A stretch of DNA of 64,000 nt from Lycorma delicatula (lineage: Eukaryota > Arthropoda > Insecta > Hemiptera > Fulgoridae): positions 52,263,201 to 52,327,200 of the forward strand of contig NC_134463.1 of NCBI RefSeq assembly GCF_047948215.1, read 5' to 3'. The notes under the pieces were generated by a model. The model worked only from the letters and a program-made list of their open reading frames with translations. It did not search any database and had not been told where the DNA came from. Every line of letters starts with the position of its first letter. The first letter of the stretch is position 1. Positions 22,953 to 35,571 of the stretch are shown in pieces. A program made the position numbers and the translations under genes.

Positions 22953-25900
22953 ATTATTATTATTACTTTTGTTTAGTTCTTTACTATTTTATTAATTGTT
23001 ACTTGTTAAATTGTTCTTGGTACTATCTATCTACATTGTTATGTGTCTCTCGTCTCACTAACGGGGTTTTTTGAGATTAATTATGTACGTGTACTATTAG
23101 CGTATTTATTCCAAATTGAATATTTGATACACATTTATATCAGTATGAATTTAATAAAAACCATAGTAAACATTTTTTCGAATAGTAAATGATTTATTTT
23201 TTTTAGATATTGTGAAAAAAATTACTCTTATTGAAAACTTATTAAAAGTAAAAGATTAAAAGTATTTTATTTTAAACAATTAAAATTTAATTTGTAATTT
23301 AAATTATTGAAACGATAATTTTTTCTAAAAAGTTATTAAAATACTTATTTATTAAAAATTACTCTCATTTGCTACCCTTAAAAATGTTTTTCATCAATAA
23401 ATTTACTGTATTTTGAAGGGCAGTATAAATATTTTTAACTTTTATTTTTAGTTTTACTGTTTACAGATATTTATTACAATTTTAAATAAATTCATAAAGT
23501 CTTAGTTCAGTATGTAAAATTTATTGTACTTAAAAATAGATGTTATTTTTAAAAAGTATAATTTTTTAGGGTAAAATATTGCGATTGACATTTTACTTTG
23601 TCATGTTATTTATTTCAAGGAGTTAGATCTAACGAAAGAAATATAATAAATAGAAAAAGTATTTTATAACAAATTAGTTAGATCAAAGAGCAATTAATCT
23701 TGAATAAGTTGATAACATTATTTTACTCTTAATTAAAAATCATTATTTTGAAAACAATTTATCATACCACGTTCAGTTAAAATTTCATTAACGGTTTTTG
23801 TTGCAGGATTTATGTCACAAGATTATTCATTTTCTTTTCAATTTTAAATTCTGTACGGTTTTGTTAACAAATCTTTTTTCCTTCTTTATATTTTATAAAA
23901 GCCTTTCTCCTTTTCTTAATCATATAGATTATTAATAAGTTTTCTCTTTTCTTATTTTTTTTTTACGTTGATAACCTTTTCATTTTTATTCTTTTAGCCC
24001 CTGTTTCAATTTTTCACCTTTTACCCAGGTTTTATTATTTTTTACTTCTTATTTAACTGTATTTTGCAAGCAAATATCTATTCATAAATAACGAAATTTA
24101 TTATAATTTAGCTTGCTATAATAGACGTTTTATTATACATTTAAATTTATAAAAGAAATATACAATTGAAATTTTTTTTTTATTTTCTTTTAAATGTAGA
24201 CTAGTTTATTAGGTCATTTCTTTTATTTTTTCTACCTATAATAAAATAATTTAGTCTAAAAATTTTGAGACTTTTTTAAAATAAAATTACTCTACAGATT
24301 ACTTTTTTATTTTTTTTGTGAATGACACAAAAACTAAGAAAGGGTTTTTAACTTTTAAAATTATGTTGAATTCATTCTATGAAACGATGACAGAACGTGG
24401 TTTAAAAGAACTCCTGTTAATATTTAACTCTATCAGTTTTCCAGGTTCTGTTTCTAGACTGTAATTTGTTATTTGATTCTAGATAATTTACAACAAATAC
24501 TAAGCTGCGAAGCTAGGGTGTAACATAAATTGTCTGCTGACTGAAGTTTCTTTCTCAGGAACATTTCTTCCACTTACAGGTTCTGATGTAATTTTCGGTA
24601 ATCATGTTTCTTATTTAGTAACTAAAATACTTAAAATCAATCTCATTAGTTTGTAAAATTACTTATTTACAGATTAGTTTAACAATAAATTTCTTTTTTT
24701 AAATTATCTGTTCACAAAATTAATTACAAAAACTTAATTTACATAGTGTATGTATGTATTTATCTATTCATTAGTTATTCTCAACGGATCAAAATTAGTT
24801 TCAATTATTGTAAATTATAAGAAAAATTACAATTAGATTTCATCGCAGTTACAAAATAAAACAATTAAATGTAAGTGAAAAATAAATTAACTCCATACAT
24901 ATATAATTGAAACTCTAAAAATTAAATAAAATATAAAAAAAAATTAAGTGAAGTGAAAAAATTACTCGAAAAATTATGTAAAAAAAAAACCTACCCAACA
25001 CAGTAATATCACCTGAGAGACCCAAGATATCAAAACCTAGACACATACCCATATGAATTATAAATCTGAAGAGCAAGCATCACTATTATCCTAAATATCT
25101 TACGACTTTGGGAAAAAACGGAATGAGAACAGATCATATTATACAATGAATCATATAAAATACGGAAGGATTCATGGCTTAATTGGTTCTACGAGTTGTA
25201 GGTAAAATAAATATCGAGATGTAGAGTTAGTTATTTTCAAAAATAAAATTGACACCTTTCAATATGTTTTCATTGTTCATCTTCCCAAATGGAAAGCACA
25301 TTAGATAAGCAAGGCTGCAACACTTCGTCTTAGTTTAGGAGACTTGATATTAAACAAAAACGTGAATCCTCGTTCGGTATTTGAAATGCATAGAAATTAT
25401 ATCGTAGAATATGTTTTCATTGAATTAACATAAAGTGAGTGGTAAGGACAAAATAAAAAAGATGTAACGCTAACCCGGAAACAACTAGGGTTGATAAAAC
25501 TTTTATTGCAAGTATATTTAAACTTTTATTAATTGTTTTATATTTTGTTTAATTTTTTAATGTACTATAATATACAAATGGGGTTAAAATGTCTTGCAAT
25601 AAGGTTTTATTTTTCTATTGTTTATTTTTGTAAATATGATGATGGTGTAATCTAAGTGTTGTTTATACATTGTAACCAGGCAAACAATATTTGTTTGATA
25701 GTTAAATAACAGCTTTGAGCTAAATCTGAGATCTCAATCGCTCGTCCAAGAATATCATAACAAAAAACATAATTTTTTTTTTGAGCAATTCATTTTTGTA
25801 ATCGGTCGCAAAACGTAATGCAGACATTAATCAAATTTTTGAAAAATAGTATCGTGTCAGGAGACAATTAAAAATAGCCCACCTCAAATACAATTCAATA

Positions 25901-26164
25901 TGAATAATATGCATCACCTCTCATAACACAACGAAGCGATTAGTTAACATAAACAAAGGTAGCACATAAAAAGTAATAAAGACAGATAAATTATAAAGTC
26001 ATACATTAATGTCATCTAAGCAAAACTTAGAGTTAGATAAAATAATAGAGACGCAAAACAATAAAGACACCAAATTCTCGGGAGAGAATCAGACCGCCGA
26101 CTCAGTGTCAACCACCAGCTTCATTAAACTATATATAAAAACCACTGTATCACCCCACGGTCAT
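22953..26164. other. Long AT-rich spacer, nothing recognised
   Basis: Over 3 kb of low-complexity A/T sequence. No frame, RNA gene or repeat boundary could be supported on either strand. Confidence 0.5.
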
Positions 26165-26402
26165 GAACTCTAATGATCATCCATGCCTTCAAATATCAGC
26201 AAAGTTGAATACATGTAACTTTCTCAATCGCCTTACCTCCTCACCATTGTCAAGTAGATAAGCTCCACATACTTGTCCAGGTTTGATATAATATAATCCC
26301 TACTGGTCCTTCGTATCTCCTCACGATCACGTAGCATCCCAAGATACCCGTGGAACTTATTGTTCCTAGCGAACCTTATATAAGCCCCTGATACCAAATT
26401 AT
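26165..26402 (-). pseudogene. Jockey-clade ORF2, C-terminal relic
   Basis: The minus strand from about 26385 reads RFARNNKFHGYLGML and REEIRRTSRDYI, then ISNLDKYV. After a frame change it reads LLDNGEEVRRLRKLHVFNF, ending ADI and a stop near 26186. The order and wording match the end of Jockey proteins (WFVRNxxIHxDLG, REEIxR, LLDN, VRRLxRLHVxDL). It is short and frameshifted. Confidence 0.7.
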
Positions 26403-28543
26403 ACTTGTACAATTAGAATTGTATAAAATATAAATTATACTTAAAAATTCTTTTATTTTTTAAATATGATAGGACATAACAATTAGAAATACTTAATAAC
26501 AATTTATGCTCTGTAGACCATCGAGATGGTTACTCATGTCAACCTGAATATGTGGATAATCATTCAATTCAGAATCAAAATTCAATTTTTATTTTTTATT
26601 ATTTATTTATAGTTTTTCATCGTGTATTTATTTTTTTAATTTTTTCTCTTGTACAGATTTTTTGTTATTTTTTTAATTTAAATCAATTTTTTTATAAAAA
26701 AAGGTATAATCTAAAAAAAATCTCTTTCGGCACACCGGAAGGCGGAGATAAGATTTCACCGATGCTAAGTAGTGGATAAAAAGATTTCCACCTTACAGTT
26801 AAGAAAAACTTCAAATTTACTCAATACGACAATGGTTCCATGTGAAAAAAAGTTTCACATGTTCAGCATACGACAAGCCCCATCTTCTTACAATTCCACC
26901 AATATTTTGGTCATCCCTTATCGTAAGGGTTGGTCATATCATCACACAAAGGTTTTAGGTAATGTTTAGAGGACTAACGACCACTTTAAACCGATTTGAT
27001 ACTGTGCCTATTAAGAGAGGTGTGATGATTTTTGTCTTCGAAACCCCATTCTTTCCACCCGGTGGGCCAATGGTTGGTGATATCAAAATATCACCATATT
27101 AGATAAGTTTTAGGCCCTTATCCAAAAAGTAGTAGGAATTTTAAATGAATTCGATATTTTACTTAATAAGAATGTTATAGCGATATTTTGTTTTTCGAAA
27201 AAGCCCCCCATTTACACCCCCTTGGTTCAATTTTTCCGATTAACGAACTGGCAGAGATTTTGGGTCGTTATAACTTACGTATCAATTTGAAAGTAAAAAT
27301 TACGGCAGTTATCGTGTCCACAAGAAAGTAAAATATATATGTATATAATTTGTTGTGCAGACGGTGGTTATGGGGTCTGGGGGATGTGAAACACGAAGAT
27401 ATTTCGAAATTTTCTGGAAGTTGAATCATGGTATCCATTACAATAGGTAGCTTTCTTATGAACTCTACCTAAAACAGTTAATTTTTTTTAAATTCTTGAA
27501 CAGATTTTTCAAAAAATGTTTTAACTTTTTTTGATTTATTAACAAAAATTAAATTTACAACAAAAAAAAATTTTAATTTTAATATTTGCAAAGATTTTTC
27601 AAAAAATGTTTAATTCTTGAAAAGATTTTTTTTTAAATTTAATTTTATTTAAATTAAATTTGGAGATATTAACTGTGGCTCAAACTTTTAGTTTTTATTT
27701 AGAAATGCTATCAGTAAATAAAACGAATTTTTTATGTTTGTGGAATGGGCAATACAAATTTGAGCACTTATGTAATTTCACATAATTAATCACTTTAATC
27801 CGTTGTTATTTCTGTATTAATATGATAACAAGTGATTGGTAGATCACAATCTTACATGAACAATTTTTATATGTGATTAAAATTGGACGTTTCAAGATTT
27901 TAGGATTTTTTTCTGCTTTTTGGTCAATTTATCGTTTTATGTTAGGGATATTAAAATCTTGTTGCGATATCTAATTTGTAGCATATCACAAGACTTATTT
28001 TGATCGAAAATGTTGACATATTTAAAGGTTTGACGCAGCGTTTATCCCCGTTAATGCCGAAAGCCCCGACTGGGTTTAATGTAACTTTATTTATTGCATT
28101 TTTGTTTTCTAAGGAGAGACGTGATTTACTTCTAGCTAGACAAAACAAACGACAGTTATAATCCAAGTTGTTTACGTTTTGTCTTTATATACGATCCTTT
28201 TTCAATATGCGATGTCTACCATTATTCATGTTCAAGTATTTCATTTAGTCTAGCCCGGAAATATTTATAAAATTTAGTGTTAAGAGATTGAGAGGTATAT
28301 TTAAGAGTATGTATTAAGTTGACATTATCAAATATTAAGGAATTTAATGCTATTTATATTTTGTTTAAATTTAACAATAATAATATACTAAAACAACATA
28401 TTATTTAAGTATATTTACATTAACCGTATACATAATATTGAAATTAATTTATTGATTAATGAAATTGATATTTTAAATAAAATATTTATTGTTATTAACT
28501 TAATTGTTGAGGATATTGAGAAGAATAATTGGTTTTTGTATTT
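26403..28543. other. Spacer with an unidentified medium-complexity segment
   Basis: From about 26725 to 27480 and again at 27950-28170 the sequence is less A/T-biased and looks transposon-derived. I recognise no protein or terminal repeat in it. A/T runs make up the rest. Confidence 0.35.
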
Positions 28544-29547
28544 GTCTTCAGTCATTTGACTGGTTTGATGCAGTTCTCCAAAATTCCCTGCCTAGTGCAA
28601 GTCGTTTCGTTTCCGTATACCCCCTACATTCTACATCCCTAATAATCTTATTAAATATTCCAAACGTTGTCTGCCTGCACAATTTTTTCATCTACCTGTC
28701 CCTCAATATCAAAGCGACTATTCTAGGATACCTTAAGATGTATACTATAAGTATGTCTCTTCTTTTAACTATATTTTTTCCAAATGGTTCTTTCTTCATT
28801 AATCTGCCACAACACCTCTTCATTTGTCACTTTATCCTCCCATCTGATTTTTAACATTCTCCTATAGCACCACATTTCAAACGCTTCTAATCTTTTCTTC
28901 TCAAATACTCCAATCGTTCAAGTATCACTTCCATAAAATGTTAAGCTCCAAACGTATACTTTCAAAAATGTTTTCCTGATATTTAAGTTAATTTTTTATG
29001 TAAACAAATTATAATCCTGACTGAAATCTCATTTCACCTGTGCTATTCGGCATTTTATATCGCTCCTTCTTCGTCCAAATTTTGTAAATCTACTTCACAA
29101 ATAACAAAATTCTTCTACCTCCGTAATCTTTCCTCGTTCTATTTTCATATTCAGTGGTCCATCTACATTATTTCTACTACATTTCATTACTTTCGTTTTG
29201 TTAATTTTTATGCGGTAGTTATTGAGTAGGATTTCATCTACGCCGTTCATTGTATTTTCCTAAATTTTCTTTATTCTCGGCTGGAATTACTGTATCAGCA
29301 AATCGTAGCATCTTTATTTTTTTACCTTGCACTGTCATTTCGAATCTAAACTGTTCTTCAACATCGTTAACTGCTAGTTCTATGTAAAGATAAAGTAACG
29401 GAAATAGGGAACATCCTTGTCTGACTCCCTTTTTTATTACTGCTTCTTTCTTATGATCTTTGATTATTACTGTTACAGTTTGGTTCCTGTAAATGTTAGC
29501 AATTATTCTTCTATTTCTATTCTTGAACGCTAAATTTTAAGAATAAT
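28544..29547 (-). pseudogene. Truncated RTE-like copy (reverse transcriptase C-terminal half)
   Basis: The minus strand matches the 3' third of the intact element at 35555-38831, from gtcttcagtcatttgactgg at its 3' end to the region equivalent to IANMYRN in the reverse transcriptase. It spans the RQGCSLSPLLFN and FADD blocks. Many substitutions and small indels break the frame, including a lost base triplet near the FADD region. The 5' two thirds are missing, as expected for incomplete reverse transcription. It is clearly older than the copy at 54863-55150. Confidence 0.88.
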
Positions 29548-30369
29548 GTAAATTGTCGTTTAAAGACTTATAATGTTTATTTTGCAATGTATTTTTAGTT
29601 ATTTGACTACTTTAACATAAATATTATAAATACCAAAACAAAATATAAAAAATTGTGATAAAAATATTACTTTAAAATAAATATAGACAAACGTAAACAA
29701 ATAAAATCAATACAAGTTAATTATTATAAAAAATGATAACAAGGTTTTTTTTGGTTTGTTGATTGCCATGATCATAATGAATTTACGTAACCTGAAATGA
29801 AGCTAAGACGATATTTTTCAATAATATTCGAAAGGAACCATCATGGCTGAGCTTCCTTGTGGAAAATGACGAAAGAAATGATTTTCCGATATTTTCTTCT
29901 ATGATTCTAAAATTTGTCATATTAGCTAGCTAAACCCACCATAATATGGTTTATATTAACCCCTATAAATCATACCTTCACTCTGTATGGCTCTATATCT
30001 CATTATTTGCAGCTAAAGAAAATGTAACTCTTCTCTCTTGCACTTCCGGTGCGATGAAAGCTTCACAGTCATAGAATATGAGACCAGTAGTAAAAATAAA
30101 ATAATTTTAGTATTGTGTTAAATTTTTTACGATTTTTACACACTAGTGGGATTACATTTTTTAACTCATTAAGTCGTACTCAAGTTGTTTTAATTTGCAT
30201 ATCACACCGTTTACGAGTCACACTTACGTGTTTATATTTTTATTATTATTTTCTATAATACTGAATTATTTATAGTTTCATTCTATTTTATTACATGTAT
30301 ACTGCTTTTTGGCCACGTCTGTAATTAATTGTCCTTTTTATTATTTGAATTTCATTATTAACTTAAGTA
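29548..30369. other. AT-rich spacer, nothing recognised
   Basis: The part at 29790-30080 is slightly more complex, but no motif was recognised. Confidence 0.45.
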
Positions 30370-31760
30370 TTAGGAAAGCTGAAGTATTCGCTAGGCATTT
30401 TGGCAAGGTATTTTAATGTTTTGATATACGGAGAGCTGGTGAAGAAAAGATACATGAATTCCTGAGTATTGCTACTCCAATGAGTCTTTCGGTAAAAAAA
30501 TCCTTTTCGTCGGCAGAGGTTCTAAAAGTGATCAGGAGAGGACGGAATTCAATGAAAGCTGTGACTTGATAACTAACAAAATGCTGTCCTTGCTTCCATT
30601 CAAGGGCATCCGATTAAAATACGTCTCTTACAGGCCGATAAGCCAGTTGCAAAATCTATTGGAAGTTATTTGAAAGAATACTACTTCGGAAACTATAACC
30701 GGTTCGGAAGGAACGGCCTATTACTCCTGACCATCAGTTCGGCTTCAGGGGTAGTCACTCGACAATCAAACAGGCACATCAGACTGCGAAGGCTATCACA
30801 ATTGTAGTGCCTACAAGAGAAGATGTATTGCTTGGCTATTTTTCTAGACAACCAGCAGCCCTTTAATAAGGTCTGGCTTCCTGGTCTGCTGAATAAGTTG
30901 AAAAGGAGGCTTTTTCAGCCATATTGTTTGAACGTATAAAGCTACCTGGACAGACGTTTTTCCCAAGTGAGTTTCAATCAAGACCCATCGGTATTCTTTA
31001 ATACTGAGTTGGGTGTTTCTCAAGGTTTTAGTTTCGATGTTCACTGCGGACCTTTTGACTTCTGAGGAATTCAGATGGCATGATATTCCTGGCTGTGGAT
31101 CCTGATCTTGCTGCTTCTAATAAGCTACATACTCTTTGGATCTAATTTTTGAATGGTTTTTTAAATGGTGAATGGAAGCTGAAGGCAAATTCAGCAAAGT
31201 CTGTACACGTTACTTTTACTACGAGGAGGTGTGACTACCCTCGAGTTCAACAGCATACGATACCTGGATCGCCGTCTGATGTGGAGGACTCAAGTCAGGG
31301 AGAAACGAAAACAGCTTAACGTTAAATTCAGAAAGATATACTGATTACTTGGCAGGGGATCGTAATTATCATTATTGTACAAACAATTGTTGTATACAAC
31401 GACCCTGTAAACTATTTACAACTACAAGATCGGGGTACTACAAGCAGGAGTAAAATTTACATCCTACAGCAATTTAAAAATAGGATATTGAGAATTATAA
31501 AAGAGGTGCCGTGGTTTACAAGAAAAAACGAGATACATTATTAACTGGGAGTCCCGAGCGTACTCGATACAAAATGAGACTCAACAATCATGTGAGCTGG
31601 CTAGCAGTTAACCTTTTGATTAATAACAAGGATGATCGGCACCTAATGCGGCTGCACGAATTGAATTTGTGAGCTTATTCGCGATTTGGGTGTATTCACT
31701 ACATTGGGATATTATACCTCGTCAAAATTTCGTTTCGTTTCGTTTCGTTTCGCCTTTTAG
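30370..31760 (+). pseudogene. Jockey-clade ORF2 relic (reverse transcriptase to C-terminus)
   Basis: Across shifting plus-strand frames one can read KAEVFARHFGKVF, FLSIATPMSLSVKKSFSSAE, SYRPISQLQ (about 30630), LFERILLRKL, a degenerate QQPFNKVWLPGLLNKLK (about 30850), YLDRRFFQVSFNQD, LGVSQG (about 31012), FTADLLTSEEF, VHVTFTTRR (about 31205), REKRKQLNVKFRKIY (about 31310), WFTRKNEIHY (about 31525) and NHVSWLAVNLLI (about 31590), ending MRLHELNL near 31670. The catalytic DD block falls in a damaged stretch near 31075. The element ends around a short gtttc repeat at 31732-31755. Numerous stops and indels mean it is long dead. Confidence 0.85.
31732..31756. repeat. Short (GTTTC)n tract at Jockey 3' end
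   Basis: Four to five tandem gtttc units follow the Jockey 3' UTR, a plausible simple-repeat tail. Confidence 0.7.
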
Positions 31761-31842
31761 TTCTGTTTTCATCATTTTTTTTCTCTTTCTGATATTTCTT
31801 CGGTTCGTACGGTTTTAGTGATTTTTTGAGTAAACATTATTA

Positions 31843-33000
31843 CATTATAATCCCGTTTAAATGGATCCCATTCAACCGGACTTCCGGATTATCCGAACCG
31901 ATATTGGAAAAGGCATTATTAAATTTTGAAAATAAAATATTTACTGTTACACAGTAGTATGTAGTAAATTAAAATTTTTAAAGTAAAGAAACACAGTAGT
32001 AGGACTACTATATAATGTATCCATTTTATTGCCATTAGAGTCTATCACAGATTTTATGTACTGTAGTACTTATTCAGTACGTACATTTTCGGTTTTAGAT
32101 AACTCATGTACTGCTTACCGTTAACATTTACTTTTTCTGAGAATAGAGTTGTGCAATATTTTTGTACAGTAGTTATATTAAGGTGACGTAATGTTAATGA
32201 CCGGATATATAGGCCTATACACTCTGTCATGCTCTATTTCAGTAAATTTTTATTCAGAAAAGCAGTTCAGTACACGTATTCATTGAGCATTGTAATCGTT
32301 AGGTGTACTTTGCTACACTAGTGATCGTGATTGAAATTTTGTGTTAATTTAGTGGATTCGTAACTAAAAGCATGAAGGTAGTTGGGTGGAAGGAAACCCT
32401 AATGCGCTATTTTGTATAGATAAGGGGGAATCTGTAAAATAAGATTTGTGGTAAATTAGGTATAGGAAAGCAAACCTTTTTCGGAATGGAAAAAATACAG
32501 AAAAGAGATTGAAGATTTCTGTTCGAAAATGGTGGCTAAAGAAAGTTTAGGCAACAGCACGACTATCAGAACGGCAAATAATAGTCAGCTAGACGTAGCT
32601 TTATTTACGTGGTTTTTTCAAGAGAGGAACATGGGGTTCCTAAAACAGGTGCCATTTTACAATCTAAGGCTTTAATTTTAAATGACATATTAGGTGGCGA
32701 TCATTCACAGCAAGTTCAGGTTGGTTAAATAGGTGGAAGACTCACCAGGGAATACGACAGCTCAGTGTATCAGAGGACTTCCATGCTTGTACTGGTCACA
32801 AAAATCAGCATTAATGTCTTGCGAAATAGTTAAAGAATGTTTTTTTTTTTAATTCTTTGTCTCTGAAGTGAGATTACATTAATATTGTAATGATTTCATT
32901 AAGCTTTAGTGTACATGTTATACATTTCCGGATTATACGAACTTTTGCTCATCCGGAACACTTCCGGTCCCATCTAGTCCTGTTAAATGGGGTTGCACTG
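31843..33000 (+). mobile_element. pogo/Tigger-type DNA transposon, internally deleted
   Basis: The left end cattataatcccgtttaaa and the right end, read inward as cagtgcaaccccatttaaca, form degenerate terminal inverted repeats flanked by TA (31841-31842 and 33001-33002). Both sub-ends also contain accggac/ttccggattat-type sequence. The interior carries only the DNA-binding part of the transposase (32371-32830), then an abrupt T run and the right end. The catalytic DDE domain is missing, so mobility would require a transposase supplied in trans. Confidence 0.75.
32371..32830 (+). pseudogene. pogo-type transposase, N-terminal DNA-binding domain relic
   Basis: Frames combine to give KICGKLGIGKQT (first helix-turn-helix), EIEDFCSKMVAKESLGNS, LDVALFTWFFQERNMG, VPKTGAILQSKALIL, then SSGWLNRWKTHQGIRQLSV. 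This is the bipartite CENP-B-like DNA-binding domain of pogo/Tigger transposases, which binds the transposon ends. Two frameshifts (near 32635 and 32715) and an early stop are present. There is no sign of the DDE catalytic region. Confidence 0.75.
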
Positions 33001-33534
33001 TATTTTTTTTTAAATTTTAGTTATAATAATAATAATTAAGAATGATCAAAATTAAAACTCTTTTAATTGGGTTTACATTGTTTTGTGTAAACAGTGATCT
33101 CCCGAAATAAATAATTTAAAATATTTTTAATATTAATTTGACAATGCCTTCCTAACTGCTTTATGCGAAACGGTTGTGTAATGTGGTTTATATAACGTTG
33201 TAAATGCAGGGATCTCTTCTTAGATTTCCTTGCAATCAGTTGCTAGTTTTCTTTTAATTTATGTTTTAATTGCCAGGAATATTTTTTCTTAAAATACAAT
33301 AATTTTTTTGTTAATTATTTTTATTTTCAAAATAATTTTTAATAACTTTAAAATTTTTAATTTTAAAATTTTAAAAATTAAAATATGTGGTCTATCTACC
33401 AAATTTATGCAATATTATTTTTTAATCTAATATTATTTTGGGTATTAAAAAAATATTTTTATAGTCGTTTTAAATTAGATTTGAGAATTAGTAACTAATA
33501 ATATTAGAAAAACATTTCATTTCAGCCCTGTTTT
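33001..33534. other. AT-rich spacer, nothing recognised
   Basis: Only A/T runs are seen. Confidence 0.5.
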
Positions 33535-33543
33535 TTTTTTTTT

Positions 33544-34174
33544 TTTTTTTTTCCCCCCCTACTCTCCCCGACCAGATATCCAATTAAGTATACTCAGTCG
33601 GGGAGAGTGTCCTTTTACTCTCAAAGGAGGCGTCCCCCACCCGCCGGCTATACGTCCGGCACGGCAGGTTGGCCTCCCCGGTCTCGGATCTTTTGTTTTA
33701 CATTGCCTGCCTCTAATCCCCCGCTTTAGAGCCAAGGTCCGCTATGCTGTCCCCCAGCGCCTCAGCAGGGACCGGGATTCGGTCTTTACGCCTTTGGCCT
33801 CTAATCGACAGCGCCGATCCCACAAAGAGCCTAGGCTCCCGCAGAGACGACCCCGTCGACCGGGACTTGGTCTTTTATTTTAACCCAAACTCAAACTCCC
33901 CTGGAGTTCACCCCCTTCTCAGGTACCCACACACCAAGGCGTACGGGCCCTCCATGGAGTGACTGTCCGCCCTACCCTACTGTTTATACTCTGTCTTCAT
34001 TCATTCTTCTGTCTTCATCCTCTTTGGCTCGCAGGACCTCCCCGGCGAACCTGCGGAACCATTCCCAGTTCTCATTGTTGTACCCCAACCAGTTTATGAG
34101 ATTTTCTGGTGTAAGACTATTAATTACTATTTGACCTCTGTTAACTGCCCATCTTGGACATATGAACAACGTGG
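33544..34174 (-). mobile_element. 5'-truncated R1-like retrotransposon insertion with target duplication
   Basis: The sequence gccctgttt occurs on both sides (33535-33543 and 34175-34183). Between them is a minus-strand insertion ending in an A tail (T run 33541-33552). It contains the last ~60 codons of ORF2 (34169-33984) and a GC-rich 3' UTR. The UTR resembles that of the copy at 61947-62872 closely, including the 12 bp terminal stem (33561-33572 with 33597-33608). It is a typical dead-on-arrival insertion. Confidence 0.88.
33984..34174 (-). pseudogene. R1-like ORF2 C-terminal fragment
   Basis: The frame reads FICPRWAVNRGQI, SLTPENLINWLGYNNENW, EWFRRFAGEVLRAKED and a short acidic/basic end. 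It aligns by eye with HTVFVCPRW through the C-terminus of the copy at 61997-62431. It starts at the final Cys of the zinc knuckle because the insertion is truncated there, so no function can remain. Confidence 0.88.
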
Positions 34175-34183
34175 GCCCTGTTT

Positions 34184-35546
34184 AAATACTTCACGCCTAA
34201 CAGTAAAGTTTGAAAAGATGCATCAGAGTGATTGTAGGGACTTTCTAAAATGTAAACCAGTTATAAATTAAAGCAAATATATACTTAATTTTCATTCATC
34301 TTTTTGTCTTTTTTTTAAAGAAAATAATAAAAATCTGGTTAAAAAATCAAATATAAAATATATTTTATTTAAAAAGTGGTACAGAATTCTTAGAAATAAA
34401 AAGCATTTCATGCAGATGTACTCGGTAAACCGAGGTATGAAGAATTTTTTCCTGTTCCACCTTCATTGAAAAAAAATATACTGTTTCGTATATCAAAACG
34501 CCAAACCACTTATATGTAAATATTTAGCCCTATAATTATAACCTTATACGTTCATTCAGTTCACCATAGAAACTGGCTGTGTAAAGAAAATAATTACTTT
34601 TAGATATAACCTAGTAGGTTTGACTTGAATATATTATCTTATTAGCCTAGATAAGAGGCATTGTTTAATTAAAATAACGCTTTCTTTATAATCTTATCTT
34701 TCTTGGCTTATCTAATTCAGTTTAATATAAATTAAATAAATATATGAAAATATGAAAAATAATTGGAAATTATTTTTAAAAAACTCTGAAAAAATATTTT
34801 AAAATTTATATTCATTTATTGGAATTTTTTTATAAAATCCTCCTAAAAATGCAAAATAAAAACCGTTTCCCAAAATTATTTTTCATTCATTGAAAATTTA
34901 TGTGTAAACTTATAATATTATACGTATAATCGCTTATAACCTTAGTAGCTGATAAGACTATAAAAATAAACTATAGAAAATATATATAAACTATATAAAT
35001 AACTATAGAAAATGAAAAAAAATTTTGAAAAAAAAAATATTAGCTAAAATATTTTAAACTTAAATCTATTATAATAATAGGTTTACATTTTTTTTAGAGA
35101 TAAAATTTTCAATTTAATTTTATTATACGCTAATATTTATATTTTCGTAAATTTGATACAATAGCATATTTCTAAAATTTACTGTATATGTTACTCATTA
35201 TTAAATGTAAAATCTTTATAATATTAAAATAGTTAATCTCTCTTTATTAAACAAAATATCAATATCATAAACAAAATAAGATTTTTTTTTTGTAGTGCTT
35301 TATTTACAATCAGTTTCCTGAACAATGAAACTATAAGAAAATTGTACAGTCAGTGATAACTTGAAAGGGAGGCATCTAGTGATATAATAAATATAATATA
35401 TATATAATAAAAGATTTACCAAAGTACAATACAAAAAAAAAGTATAACGAGTAAAAACAGAATTAAGCGTAACAAGGTACACACAATTCGAAAATTAACT
35501 GTTAAAACAAAAAGTTAAATTTAGGATAAAGTAAAAGTTAAAAGTT
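34184..35546. other. AT-rich spacer, nothing recognised
   Basis: Low-complexity A/T sequence. No gene or repeat recognised. Confidence 0.5.
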
Positions 35547-35571
35547 AAGTTTAATTTTTTTTTTTTTGTCT

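Noticed and set aside
22953..26164. Short AT-rich open frames as small genes
   Set aside because: Composition-driven, no domain or conserved start context; the same applies to other AT-rich spacers such as 14070-16158 and 41963-47434.
30844..31044. Minus-strand 66-codon open frame
   Set aside because: Antisense to the Jockey reverse transcriptase relic, whose motifs lie on the plus strand.
33744..33962. Plus-strand open frame of 72 codons
   Set aside because: It is antisense to the 3' UTR of the R1-like insertion, as is the 62310-62669 minus-strand frame in the sister copy.
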